NCBI GenBank assembly: GCA_030035585.1
Contig: CM057472.1
Location: 87,851,601 to 87,915,600 of the forward strand
Length of the DNA stretch: 64,000 bases
Source of the DNA: Dugong dugon
Taxonomy: Eukaryota; Chordata; Mammalia; Sirenia; Dugongidae
Reading direction: 5' to 3'
How positions within the stretch are numbered: the first letter of the stretch is position 1; each line of letters starts with the position of its first letter. Below, one piece after another: positions 43,265-53,589 of this stretch. The notes beneath the pieces were generated by a model that saw only the letters and a program-made list of their open reading frames with translations, ran no database searches and was not told where the DNA came from. The position numbers and the translations under genes are program-made.

Positions 43265-43795
43265 GCATGGGAGAATTTTTTTCCGGTAGTTATTGTGTGG
43301 AGCCTGCTCACAATCTTGATGAGTGATCATATTGCCAACATTCACGTCAGAGGTTGCAAGCGTATGGCTCAGACTCCACTATGCAATGTTGTCCAATATT
43401 TAATAACTGGGATATTTCATATTGAAATCTAGTTTTCTAGCTTCTCTTGAAAAATTGGAAGATCTGGCAACACTGGGTTTGTGATCATGCCAAGGAACAA
43501 CCAATTCAAGCTGCTTTCTTTCTCTGAAGTGTATGTTACTAATTCATCATAGTCCCTCCCCCTTATCTCCCTACATGGAATGTTTCCATTTATCTTTATG
43601 CTTATGATTTTATATTTCTTACACCCTGCTGCATTATTGCCAAAATTCTTTGGGAATTTGAGTTTTTGTTTAGAACCCACTCTTTCTTAATATCATGAAA
43701 TATAAGGCAGGGATTTGAGTTTTTGACTCCTGTTCTAAGCTAAAGATATCGTAGTCACTAGTAATGATGTAGACAAGTAAATGAGTAATAATAAT
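43265..43795. other. Unassigned stretch
   Basis: No recognisable gene or repeat. The minus frame 43429-43680 has no known domain. Confidence 0.4.
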
Positions 43796-43799
43796 GGTC

Positions 43800-43965
43800 C
43801 TACATGTATTTTGCAGCCTACAGAAAACCTTTAAAACAGCACTGTGCTATACCGCTATCTTGATTTGACAGCAGTTTGCCCCAAATCAGGCAACTAGGTT
43901 GTAGCAGAGTCAGAATTAGAATCATGGACTGTTGGTTCTAAGTCTAGCATGATTTCTAGTTTATT
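43800..43965 (-). repeat. MIR, diverged
   Basis: 'cagtttgccccaaatcaggc', 'aactaggttgtagcagagtc' and 'agaattagaatcatggactg' resemble the antisense MIR. Confidence 0.5.
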
Positions 43966-43972
43966 GTACTGC

Positions 43973-44690
43973 GATTCACTCATATGTTCATCAATCCATA
44001 TATTCATTTGTCATGTATTGAATTGTGTCCCCCAAAAATATATGTTAACTTTGTTAGGCCATGATTCCTAGTATTGTGTGGTTGTCCTCCATTCTGTGAT
44101 CTTCCTAAATTATAAATCATAATCTCTGCCTATGGCTAAAGAGGATTAGGGTGAAATGTAACACCCTTGCTCAGGTCCAATCCCTGATCCAATGTAAAGG
44201 GAGTTTCCCTGGGTTGTGGCCTGCACCACCTTTTATCTTACAAGAGATAAAAGGAAAAGGAAGCAAGTGGAGAGTTGGGGACCTCATACCACCAAGAAAG
44301 CAGTGCTGGGAGCAGACCGCGTCCTTTGGGCCCAAAGCTCCTAGTCCAGGGGAAGATTGATTAGAAGGCTGACAGAGAGAGAAAAACTTCCCCTGGAGGT
44401 GACATCCTGAATTTGGACTTTTAGCCTACTTTACTATTAAGAAATAAATTTCTCTTTGTTAAAACCATCCACTTGTGATATTTCTGTTATAGCAGCACTA
44501 GATGACTAAGACTTCGTTCAATAAGTATTATTTTTAAATGCCAAATGTACTCCAGACCCTGTACTAGATGCTGGAGAAGCAAATAAGACATGGTCTCAAG
44601 CCTTCAGAAACTCATTGTATATTTAAAGGTGACAGATAGATACACAGATTTTTCTGAGTGCTCTGTGATGTATACTGTAAAAAGCATTCA
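43973..44690 (-). repeat. L2 fragment split by a solo LTR
   Basis: The left piece 43973-44008 ('gattcactcatatgttcatc') and right piece 44513-44690 ('ttcaataagtattattttta', 'gaccctgtactagatgctgg', 'gcaaataagacatggtctca') join as an antisense L2 when the LTR is removed. Confidence 0.65.
44009..44512 (+). mobile_element. Elephant-type MaLR solo LTR
   Basis: Starts 'tgtcatgtattgaattgtgt', contains 'atgattcctagtattgtgtg', 'agggagtttccctgggttgt', 'accaccttttatcttacaag' and 'aagcagtgctgggagcagac'. The polyadenylation region is 'aagaaataaatttctctttg', and the end is 'agcactagatgactaagac'. It is flanked by TTCATT (44003-44008) and TTCGTT (44513-44518), a likely target duplication with one mismatch. 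I recall this LTR as common in elephants. No internal genes remain. The plus frame 44151-44360 within it is not meaningful. Confidence 0.85.
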
Positions 44691-44884
44691 CAGGATGTGA
44701 CCAAAGAGGTGTGACTAATTCTGTCTGCGACTCAGACATGGGTCTCTCAATATAAGGAGTCGCGTGATTGGCATGAGGCCCTACCCAGTTTCCTTATGTT
44801 GCTGGTGGTTAATCTATACATCTCTGAGGAGTATGGTCTCTATGGACGTGGGGAAGAGTGAAATGTAAAGAGTAGAAATCAGGA

Positions 44885-44980
44885 CACCAAGTGTCTAGCT
44901 CTGACACTTTCTAGTTGCTTGACCTTGGAGAATTCATCACATGTATTTATATAAATGTCTTCATCAGAAAATGAGAGAGC
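44885..44980 (+). repeat. MIR fragment
   Basis: 'tagctctgacactttctagt', 'tgcttgaccttggagaattc' and 'gtcttcatcagaaaatgag' give the sense MIR core. Confidence 0.6.
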
Positions 44981-45157
44981 ATGAGAGGGAAGATACCAGA
45001 TACTAAAAGAATGAGCAAGTTTCTCTCACAAAACTCATGGGTTGATGGGGACCCTCTCAAGGGACAGCTGCAAAGGATATGAGGCCACGTCTGTGTTTAG
45101 AAGTTTTCCGTGCAAAGGCTGTTAGTTGAGTAAAAAGGGGATAACACAAATAGAATG

Positions 45158-45363
45158 AGGAACGCTGGTGATGCAATGGTTAAGCACTTGGCTGCTAATC
45201 AGAAGCTCAGTGGTTCCAACCCACCAGTGGCTTCGTGGGAGAAAAGACCTGGCCATCTGCTTCCACAAAGTTTACAGCCTAGGAAATCCTATAGGGCAGT
45301 TCTATTCTGTCCTATAAAGTAACTAGGAGTCAGAATCGACTGGAGAGCACACAACAACAACAG
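45158..45363 (+). repeat. AfroSINE, intermediate subtype, with 10-bp TSD
   Basis: 'gctggtgatgcaatggttaa', 'gcttcgtgggagaaaagacc', 'ggagtcagaatcgactggag' and end 'cacacaacaacaac'. It is flanked by AAATAGAATG (45148-45157) and AAACAGAATG (45364-45373). Confidence 0.95.
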
Positions 45364-45374
45364 AAACAGAATGC

Positions 45375-46590
45375 ATAGCAAGCTGATTATCCAAAGTAAA
45401 AGACCTACAGTTGAAGATTCATCCTTAATTTTACTTGTAGTAAGACCAAGAAGATCAAGTGTTGGGAGATTCTAAAAATAGTCTGCTTACTTTGTGGGTC
45501 ATCAGATTGATCCCGCTGTGTTGCCCTTCCATAATGCTCCAATAGACTTTTGACCTAACTCCAGTTCCTAGCAAAATAACTGTCAAAATAGTTGTAACTG
45601 CTTCTGGGGCTTGTTTATTGCTCAGATCATCTCCACCATGATTACTTGTTTTGGTTTTCAGTATGGTTCTCACCATCAGATCCAGTCACCTCCTTAGAAG
45701 GAGCTGGAAGTCACCTCTCTAAAAGTCTGGGAGGTGTTTTTCCCTGTCGTTGATGGCTACATAACCTAGGGAATGGGAGCTGTATTAGGAAACCACGTGG
45801 CTCTAAAAGCACCCTTCCGCCCTCTTGTCTGGACTATTTGGTTGTGTTCTTCATTGGAATTGGGATAACACAGCTTCTCTCCCTACCACTGTTGCTGCCA
45901 TCACACTGTTTTAGAGTCTCTGCTGCCTGATACCACTGTTGGCGCTACAAGTGTACACGATAGGAGTTCCACAGTGAGACCCCGAGACTGCTGGATCCAG
46001 AGCCTTCCTCCACGATCCAAGGCCAGGTTGGATGCTGTTGCTGAGGTTTGCCTGTCATGTTACAGACTATTTTTCCATCCCCAAGGATACAGATGTGTCT
46101 ATATCGGCAGTACAGCAGATCCTAGACCATCTGGGTTGAAAAAAATCTATTCACCATTTCCCCTTCTCCTGTATCTTAGCAGTAAAGGAATGTCGGTCAG
46201 TTATAGGAATAAGACACATAGCCCTTTTACAATTTGTTGGGGAAGAGCATGATAGACTTGGGATTTCTGATCTTATATTCATATAATGACAGCAGAATCC
46301 ATAACGCGAGATGAGGGCAACCTGGCCCAGCAGTTATGTGGCTCTCAATTATATGCACTGTATTACCTGATAGCACCTAGTTTTACCGTTACTTCCCCTT
46401 CTCTTTCTCCATCTGTGCAAAATCTGTAAAATAATGGATAGAGGAAGTGAGGGCAGTGGTGAGATACCATTCTCAAGTGCTGTCGTTTACCTCTTCTGTT
46501 AGGAGCCCCCTCCCCTTCCTGTCTCAACCATTGTCTATGCTTTTTGGGGATGCTGTGCATACTTCTCAACCCAACATTTGGAAGGAATAC
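45375..46590. other. Unassigned, moderately GC-richer stretch
   Basis: No gene is recognised. Frames at 45455-45676 (minus), 45974-46252 (plus) and 46363-46569 (minus) are short and lack domains I know. Remnants of an ERV interior or a decayed pseudogene are possible but cannot be shown by eye. Confidence 0.4.
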
Positions 46591-46592
46591 AT

Positions 46593-47076
46593 TATCTTAG
46601 TTATCTAGTGCTTCTACAACAGAAATACCACGAGTGGATGGCTTTAACAAAGAGAAATTTATTTCTTCACAGTAGAGTAGGCTGAAAGTCCAAATTCAGG
46701 GCATCAGCTCCAGGGAAAGGCTTTCTCTCTCTGTCAGCCTTCTCATCAGTGTTCCCCTGGACTAGGTGCTTCTCCCCGCAGGCATCCCAGGTCCAAAGGA
46801 CACACTCTGCTCCTGACACTGCTTTCTTGGTGGTATGGGGTCCCCATGTCTCTCTGCTCACTTTTCTCTTTTATATCTCAAGAGATTGCCTCAGAACACA
46901 ATCCAATCTTGTAGACTGAGTCCTGCCTTACTGGCACAACTGCCCCCCATCCTCCCTCATTAACATCATAGAGGCAGGATTTACAACATACAGGAAAATC
47001 ACACAATCCCAGGAATCATGGCCCAGCCAAATTGGTACACACATTTTGTGGAGGGGACATAATTCAATCCATGACA
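46593..47076 (-). mobile_element. Elephant-type MaLR solo LTR
   Basis: Antisense LTR, second subfamily: 'ttagttatctagtgcttcta', 'agaaatttatttcttcacag', 'ggtggtatggggtccccatg', 'ttttatatctcaagagattg', 'caatcccaggaatcatggcc' and the end 'ttcaatccatgaca'. It shares order and motifs with the LTR at 44009-44512 on the opposite strand. No clear target duplication is seen. The minus frame 46667-46861 is internal to the LTR. Confidence 0.85.
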
Positions 47077-47133
47077 TAGTCTAACGAAGAATGTTTGTGC
47101 TTCTTGAAGAGGAATACACAAGGTGCCTTTGAG

Positions 47134-47325
47134 CATGGTTTGGCAAACCCGCCTGTGTTGTGAATAATTTTTTTTTTTGAAACACAGTCACACTTACTCA
47201 TTTACATATTATCTATGGCCTCTTTCGTGCTAAATGGCAGAGTTGAGCAGTACAGTAGACCTATAGCCTGCAAAGACTAAAACATTACTATCTGCTCCTT
47301 TATAGAAAAAATTGTCAAACTTTGC
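47134..47325 (-). mobile_element. hAT-Charlie-type MITE
   Basis: 'catggtttggcaaacccgcc', a T run, 'catttacatattatctatgg', 'cagagttgagcagtacagta' and 'ttgtcaaactttgcc'. It is the antisense form of the old mammalian element that begins like CAGGGGTCGGCAAACTTTTT. The exact family name is not certain. Confidence 0.65.
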
Positions 47326-47329
47326 CTTG

Positions 47330-48020
47330 AGGAGGGAGTATGGCGATTATAATGTGACATATCTGGAACATACCAGAAGTATGCCCACCATGCTGTGAGG
47401 GGCATTGGCCCTGCTTATTTCCTTTCTCAGGCATGCTTTCTTTGGAGGTTAGAGGATTGATGTTTGAGTAAGAAATGCAGAATAAGACCATATGTTAGGC
47501 AGGGTAATAGAAGCTAGAGCAGTCAGCTGCCTACAACTTGATGACTTGATCATCACAACATTATGCCATCTGGGTCCTGATGCTTGGTCACGTCAAAATT
47601 TTCCTTCTGGAAGCCTCTTTTTTCTTCTTAAAATTTCTTAAACTTCGACCAGGTCAAATAGGATGTCTTTTTTTTTTTTTTTTTTTTTCTTATATTCTGT
47701 TTCCTTTTATATATTAGGTCTTAGAGCCTCAAATTTGAGATAAATTGTATAACCTAAAATTCTGAATCCTTATATAGAGAGATGCTCACCTTGTCTTTCT
47801 CCTCCATAAAGAAACTGAAACAAATCTCCTGCAGAGAAAGACTTTGAGCTTATTTTTTAATGCACTCTTGGGTGTGTGGTCTTCTATGACGTTCTACCAC
47901 ATGTGTAGATTTCTGTAACCATTACCACTCAAGATACACAACTTTGCGCATCTATCTTAACTGGTTTGTCCAATTCCTATCTACTTTGAAGTGGCCACCA
48001 CACTATCTTCTAAGATCTTG
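47330..48020. other. Unassigned, with T21 run
   Basis: No gene or nameable transposon. A homopolymer of 21 T lies at 47668-47688. Confidence 0.5.
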
Positions 48021-48022
48021 CT

Positions 48023-48165
48023 ACTCAAAGTATGGTCCCTGGACCACCTAAGAGCTTGTTAGAAATGCAGAATTAGAGGGCTCACCCCAGACATACTGAA
48101 TCAGAATCTGCAATTAACATAACCAGGTGATTCAAAAAACATATTAAAATTTAGGAACACTGTTC
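48023..48165 (+). mobile_element. MER5A-type hAT-Charlie MITE
   Basis: 'ctcaaagtatggtccctgga', 'aagagcttgttagaaatgca', 'caccccagacatactgaatc', 'taaccaggtgattcaaaaaa' and 'aatttaggaacactg'. Strand is weakly determined because the element is nearly symmetric. Confidence 0.75.
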
Positions 48166-48179
48166 TAAAAAAAAAGTCC

Positions 48180-49225
48180 ACATTTCTTAGTCAATTAGCT
48201 TGAGATAAATTAATTGGGTGGAGGAGGAAGCATATCATATGCCCCAAGATTAAATATGAAGAAGAATCAAAGTGTCTGTATTTTTTTTTTTAATGATTCC
48301 AAAGGTGATTCTGGGGCACACAGCATATGATGAGAACGGTGTATGTTGGAAGGGGTCTCAGAATCCTTTTTTATTCATTTCTTTTAAATCAACTGGCAAC
48401 CATCCATTATGCTGCCAGGCCAACAAAAAATACATAATGTGATTGACCAGCTTTTCACTATTCTGTCCTTTTCTTGTGACAGTTTATCTCAAATGGGAGT
48501 AAAGCAAGAATTCTTTTTAAAAGTAAATAAATATTCACATGTATCCTCGCAATCAGTTTATATTATTATAATATTTCCTAAATATGTACAAATAGAAAGC
48601 CAAGTACAAATGCTGTAGGATCATAGTTCTTATATGACCAGAAAACAATAGCAAATTTACAAATGACATACAAACAATATAATTTAAATTAGGAGAAGTC
48701 ATTTAATGTGGCAGATGCCATTGTCTTGCAAGGAAACCTCTGCTTGCAGCATGAGTGCAACACTATTGGTACGGTGTAGGTTCTTTGGAGTTTGGTACAT
48801 CTGTGTTGCTGTGTACCTTATGGTGTCTCAGTTCTCTTAACTACTTTTCTCTGTTTCAGCCCTTACAAAATCTTCTTTCACACAGCTCACTGTGTTGCCA
48901 TTTGGCTTTCTCTTCCCCCAAATAAATCCATATATGTCCCTATTCAGCCCATCTCTCTTCTATTAAATCTCATCAATTAAAGCAGTAATTCTTTTTGTCA
49001 ATGTGATTACAAACACAAACTGAAGAATAACATTGCATGCCAGTTCTCTTTAGGAAATTACATGGCAGTACTCATTCAGAAGATCATTACCCAGAATATG
49101 CTTTATCATTTTTTAGAAGACCACATTAGAGAAAAAATACTGAAGACAACTTCGGACATTTAAGACTATTTCTGTGATATTTCCAGTTCAGCATGCAGAG
49201 GGAGAAGGTAGAGAATGGAGCTTAC
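48180..49225. other. Unassigned AT-rich stretch
   Basis: No gene or clear repeat. Plus frames 48409-48618 and 48792-48980 have no recognisable domain. Confidence 0.45.
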
Positions 49226-49229
49226 AAAC

Positions 49230-49458
49230 ATGGCTTTGAGAAAGGTCTAGAATCTAATTCTGCAATTCCTCCAACTAGATGCATACCCTTGGGCAAGTTT
49301 CTTAATATCAATGTATCTTAATTTCCTTATGTATATAATGGAAATGATTATTACCTACTTCATAGGGCGAGGAATAGGTGGGATATGCAACGTAAGTTCT
49401 TAGCCCAGTGTTAGCACATCATAATTAGCACTCAATTATCAGTAGCTATCTTAACGAT
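49230..49458 (+). repeat. MIR
   Basis: 'acccttgggcaagtttctta', 'cttaatttccttatgtatat', 'ggaaatgattattacctact' and 'cagtgttagcacatcataat' in sense order. Most of the core is retained. Confidence 0.8.
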
Positions 49459-49609
49459 AACAATAACAATAATTATTGTCGCTGTTTTTGTCATGGATCT
49501 TGGCATTACATTTTTATTACTAAATCTGACATGTATTTCTTCATTTTATTTTACTTCATTGTATTCTTGAAATGCTTTCTTTCTTTTCTCCACCGACCTC
49601 TTGCTTTAA

Positions 49610-49930
49610 GAACCTAATTGTGGCCGAGGTAAAAAGTTCCATCAAAACACAGAGGTATTTGGCACCTGATACAAAGCACCATTGTGCTTGTATTGCTCTT
49701 GTTACTCCTGTTGTTGGTATAGCTGCCTCCTCACTGATGCTGCTCTCTCAGCTCCTACATACCGCTTACACAGCTTCATTTATTGTTCCCAACGCAGCCA
49801 ATCTAGTGAGGGAGCCCCGCACACTGATATCCTGGGGCTGGACACTACCAGGATAATGATGCTTTCATTAATTGACCCGTGTACTTTTAATTTTAGCTAA
49901 TGAAGCGTGTAATACATTGATTGAAAGTGA
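49610..49930. other. Repeat-free block, candidate conserved non-coding element
   Basis: No repeat signature. The right half has clustered homeodomain-type words ('tttcattaattgacccgtgt', 'tttaattttagctaatgaag', 'tacattgattgaaagtgagg'). A 94-codon plus frame (49572-49856) overlaps another frame at 49682-49900 and has no recognisable domain, so I do not call a gene. Confidence 0.35.
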
Positions 49931-50189
49931 GGAAGACTGCTCAAAAGTTAGAGACCTACAGTGTTTTATTTTACCATCAGAATCTTCCTATGTTTATGCA
50001 ACAGGAATTGAAAAACAGAATTCCCACACTTGAAAATGCACACTTCCAGTTCTCTGAGATGATACGCCAGGCAGAGCTTTTGTTTAGAAGCCTTGTTTTT
50101 ATGCTTATTTCTAACTTCTATTTGAGTAGAGACTTCATTAACAGAGATAGATTCACGGCATCCATTAGAGGAATAGAGAATAGATACAA

Positions 50190-50258
50190 ACAAAGGAAGG
50201 GAGAAAAAGAAGGGAAGAAGAAAGGAAGGGAGGGAGAGAGGGAGGGAGGGAAGAAACC
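50190..50258. repeat. Polypurine (GGGA/GAAG)n tract
   Basis: A run of almost only A and G, including 'agggagggagagagggaggg'. It gives a lysine/glycine-rich chance frame at 49921-50268. Confidence 0.92.
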
Positions 50259-50261
50259 AAA

Positions 50262-51210
50262 CAACTGACCTATTAACAAGAAGGAAAAGGCAACTCATGA
50301 GTCAAACAAAGATTTAAGAAAAAAGTATTTTAAAAAAAAGCCTTTATTTGCTTTGCATTTGTACATCCTTGATGTATGCATGAAGCTAATTCAATAATAC
50401 ATTAGGATGTAGGGCCAACATCCTGATTCCTCATAATTCTTAAAAACAGTCTAGTGCTATTTTGTAATAGAGGGTGCTGACCTTAGTGTCTTCACCTGAT
50501 TATAAGTCTGTAATTGCCTTTTATATTCTTTAAGTGTTCTTTGTAATCTCAGGTTAGAGATACAACAGCAGAATCTGTGTTTGACCTGACAAGTTGTCGC
50601 ATTGTGTGAGGCAGCTATTAAACGACTGTGAGAGGTGGTTTCATCTAGTGAAACGTTAAGCAATATTTGGGTTTAAAACTGTGGGCTGTTGGGGGGATGG
50701 TCTGCCTCTGTGTCTCCCATCCAGGCTGCCTGAGTAAAGGCCTTGGGCCCGGAGCGTTCTCTGATAAAGAGGTTGGGAATTGGGTCACCTTCTCTCTCCC
50801 AGTTCCTTCTGTTTATCAGAAAAGCCTTCCCCTGTTCTGGGCACACAGTAACTTTCTGTGTCTCTTGCACATGTGCGGGCACCATAGGACACCTGGCCAA
50901 CCACACTTCTATATCTGTTCCCAGCAGGAAGGGAATGGGATCTCTCATGCAGCAGCATGAGAGAGGGAACATGCCAAATTGTAAGAGCTGGCTTTGAAGG
51001 GTGGACTGATGGGGAAACAGGCTTTACAAGGCCAAACATGAGCTCTCATGTGGTCCACTAGTTCACTACCATTTGCTGAGTCATTCTTATGTAAGCCCCT
51101 GGCTTATATCCATTATTGCCCATCACTGCTATAAAACCTCTGCTCTCCCACTGCAAGATGTGGAGATCTACTTTAGCTCTACAACCACGCAGGACTGCCT
51201 TGTATATAAA
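50262..51210. other. Unassigned; 50455-50665 repeat-free
   Basis: No gene. The part 50455-50665 ('cttcacctgattataagtct', 'gtttgacctgacaagttgtc') lacks repeat signatures and may be conserved. The GC-richer part 50690-51040 is open on both strands for 70-99 codons, without recognisable protein features. Confidence 0.35.
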
Positions 51211-51218
51211 ACCAGCTG

Positions 51219-51377
51219 GACCAAACCCGTTGCTGTTGGGTCAATTCCAACTCATAGCAACCCTATAGGACAGGGTAGAACTGCCCCATAAAGTTTCCAA
51301 GGAGTGCCTGGTGGATTCGAACCGCTGACCTTTTGGTTAGCAGCTGTAGCACTTAACCACTAAGCCAGGAGGGTTTC
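51219..51377 (-). repeat. AfroSINE, short subtype
   Basis: 'ttgctgttgggtcaattcca', 'gcaaccctataggacagggt', 'gctgaccttttggttagcag' and 'accactaagccaggagggtt'. Confidence 0.94.
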
Positions 51378-51379
51378 CA

Positions 51380-51895
51380 AACATAAGAACAGACAGGGTT
51401 AAATGGTGAAGATGAAATGAATACATGTAAAATACCAGCATAGTTCCAGACACCTAGAAAAGCTCTTGGAAGGAGCTCTGTAGTTGCATGATTTTGGTTT
51501 TCGTACCTCTCCAGGAACAATTCTCTTGAAGATATGTGGTCGAGGCAAAGGCTTGATATAATAAGGCTATATAAAACTCTGCCTTTGGTAAACAATGACA
51601 ACAAAAAGTATTGTCCTAACTTGTATATAAGAGATCTCATTTAATTAGGTGATTATGTGCTTAAAATGCAAAAACTTAGGGATTTTATTATCATTATTAT
51701 AAGTTTCATAGGTGCAAACAATGTGATATGGCTGCCAGAACTCAGTGTGTTCTGAGCATGCACTGGAACAAGAGACTCCAGAACCAGTGGACAACCTTCC
51801 TTCTGGCTTGTGCCCTTGTTAGATGTGATCAGGAGTCCTGTGTGCCTTCTGCTGCCACATTTTAAGAGAACATTGACAAACTGAGACACATCCAG
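51380..51895. other. Unassigned stretch
   Basis: No recognisable gene or repeat. Minus frames 51353-51640 and 51653-51889 have no known features. Confidence 0.4.
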
Positions 51896-51899
51896 TATG

Positions 51900-52071
51900 G
51901 CGTGGCATGCTGATTCTCGAATCCCAGCTCTACTGCTCTGAGTCCTTGGACAAGTCAGTTACCTCATTGATGAAATGAGGATGGAAGCTTGAGCTAAGGA
52001 TTCCATTACATAATGCAAGTAAAGGGTTAAGCACAGTGTCTGGCTCATAACTGGGGGCTATTATTACTCAT
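51900..52071 (+). repeat. MIR
   Basis: 'gctgattctcgaatcccagc', 'tccttggacaagtcagttac', 'ctcattgatgaaatgaggat' and 'agcacagtgtctggctcata'. Its 3' end is interrupted by the LINE tail that follows. Confidence 0.82.
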
Positions 52072-52086
52072 AAGAAAGAGTGGTAA

Positions 52087-52242
52087 CAAGGTTGAGAAGT
52101 ACAGTGTTGACATGTTGTGGGGTTGTTACCTATTGTCATAAAACACTATGTGTACTAACTGTTTAATGAGAAACTGTTCTGTAAACCTTCATCTAAAGTA
52201 CAATTGAAAAAAAAAGATTTAAACTAAAAAAAAAAAGAAAGA
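52087..52242 (+). mobile_element. LINE 3' tail, family C, with perfect 15-bp TSD
   Basis: 'gacatgttgtggggttgtta', 'tgtgtactaactgtttaatg', 'accttcatctaaagtacaat' and an A-rich end with (GAAA)n. It is flanked by identical AAGAAAGAGTGGTAA at 52072-52086 and 52243-52257. A 5'-truncated 156-bp insertion in the sense direction. Its end resembles that of family B at 28196-28899 (a 'CTAAAGTACAAT' versus 'TTAAAGCACAAT' motif). Confidence 0.85.
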
Positions 52243-52259
52243 AAGAAAGAGTGGTAAGA

Positions 52260-52580
52260 ATGGGACGGCCAAGAGATGAGGAGTTGAAGAAGCTTGGAAT
52301 GTTCTGCCTATAGAAAGGTAGCTTAAGATATGACAGCTGTCAATAACTAGCTGAATAACTATTATGGGGAAAAGGGATTCTCATTAGTTAGCCGAACTTG
52401 TAGAAGCAGAACCAGGACCAATAGATACAAGTTATAAGAAGATATGTTTGGACTTCGTACAAAAAATAGAATAAGCATCCTTAGGAGGTAGTGAGCTCTC
52501 TTTATCATTGGAAGTAGCGACAGCAGTGGTAGTAATAGGAGTTATAGTAACAGTAATTGGGGGGGAAAAAGTAGCGCTTA
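52260..52580. other. Unassigned stretch
   Basis: I see no gene or nameable repeat here. Confidence 0.4.
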
Positions 52581-52584
52581 GAAT

Positions 52585-52792
52585 TTTCCAGTTACTGCTC
52601 CTCATTCTTACTTAATCCTTACAACAGTTATGTGAGGTAGGTACAATTATTATCATTCCCATTTTACAGATGAGGAAACTGAAGCACAGAGAGATTAAAT
52701 AAATGTCCAAAGACAAATAATTTATAAATGGCAAAGCCAAGAGCAGAACCCAAGCTGTTTGGCTCTTGAACCCATTCTCTTCACCACTACAG
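52585..52792 (-). repeat. MIR, well preserved
   Basis: 'ttacttaatccttacaacag', 'attcccattttacagatgag', 'gaaactgaagcacagagaga', 'gcagaacccaagctgtttgg' and 'cattctcttcaccactac' follow the antisense MIR consensus closely. Confidence 0.9.
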
Positions 52793-53007
52793 GAAGTACC
52801 CCTCAAATACACAGGTAAAGGCTGAGTGACTGCATGCCATGAGTGTTAGACAAGGGATCCCTGCACTGAGTTAGGGACTTAACTAGATGACTTCTACAGT
52901 CCCTAATTTTATAAGACCATAAAGTAAGCAAAAAGACACAGTGGTTTTTCTCAATGAAAAATACCCTGAAATGCTCACCAAGAACCTGTGTACTTCCATT
53001 TTATAAC

Positions 53008-53206
53008 CAGTGGCCATTGAGTCAGTTCCAACTCATGAAGTCCCGTATGTGTCAGAGTAGACCTGTGCTGAATAGAGTTTTCAGTGGCTAGTTTTTTTGG
53101 AAGCAGATTGCCAGGCCTTTTTTCTGAGGCACACTGGGTAGACTCAAACCTTCAACTTTTCAGTTAGCAGCCGAGTACATTAACCGTTTGCACCACCTAG
53201 GGTCTC
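53008..53206 (-). repeat. AfroSINE, long subtype
   Basis: 'ggccattgagtcagttccaa', 'gtgtcagagtagacctgtgc', 'agattgccaggccttttttc' and the head complement 'gtttgcaccacctagggtct'. Confidence 0.94.
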
Positions 53207-53209
53207 TGT

Positions 53210-53365
53210 TATTGCATTACAATATTTTAATGTACTGCAGAGGAAAAAGCTCTGGTCTAGAACTTTGGAGTTCACTACTGACTGTAATTTTCAACAAACT
53301 TCCAAGGACCTCAGTTTTAACATGTATAAAGTGTGAGAGTTTGACTAAATTATCTTTGTTTCCTT
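53210..53365 (+). repeat. MIR-like fragment
   Basis: 'gctctggtctagaactttgg', 'caaggacctcagttttaaca' and 'tgtataaagtgtgagagttt' suggest a sense MIR-type SINE. Diverged. Confidence 0.5.
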
Positions 53366-53382
53366 TAGACTAGAACATTTCT

Positions 53383-53580
53383 TTAAAAAAAAACAAAAAA
53401 CAAAACCAAAAACCAAACCCACTACCGTCCAGTCGATTCCAACACATAGTGACCCTATAGGACGGAGTAGAACTGCCATTGGGTTTCCAAGGCTGTAAAT
53501 CTTACAGAAGCAGACTGCCACATCTTTCTCCCAAGGAGAGGGTGGTGCTTTCGAACCTCTGACCTTTTAGTTAGCAGCCA
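53383..53580 (-). repeat. AfroSINE, intermediate subtype, 5'-truncated
   Basis: (A)nC end, 'ctaccgtccagtcgattcca', 'gtgaccctataggacggagt', 'gactgccacatctttctccc' and 'ctgaccttttagttagcagc'. The sequence stops before the complement of the GGTTAAGAGC/GGAGCC head. Confidence 0.93.
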
Positions 53581-53589
53581 AATGGTATG

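Noticed and set aside
45455-46252. Possible ERV interior or pseudogene
   Set aside because: The frames are short and no retroviral or cellular domain could be recognised; left as unassigned DNA.
49921-50298. 115-codon plus and 110-codon minus frames
   Set aside because: Both run through the polypurine tract, which supplies low-complexity Lys/Gly or Ser/Leu/Pro runs.
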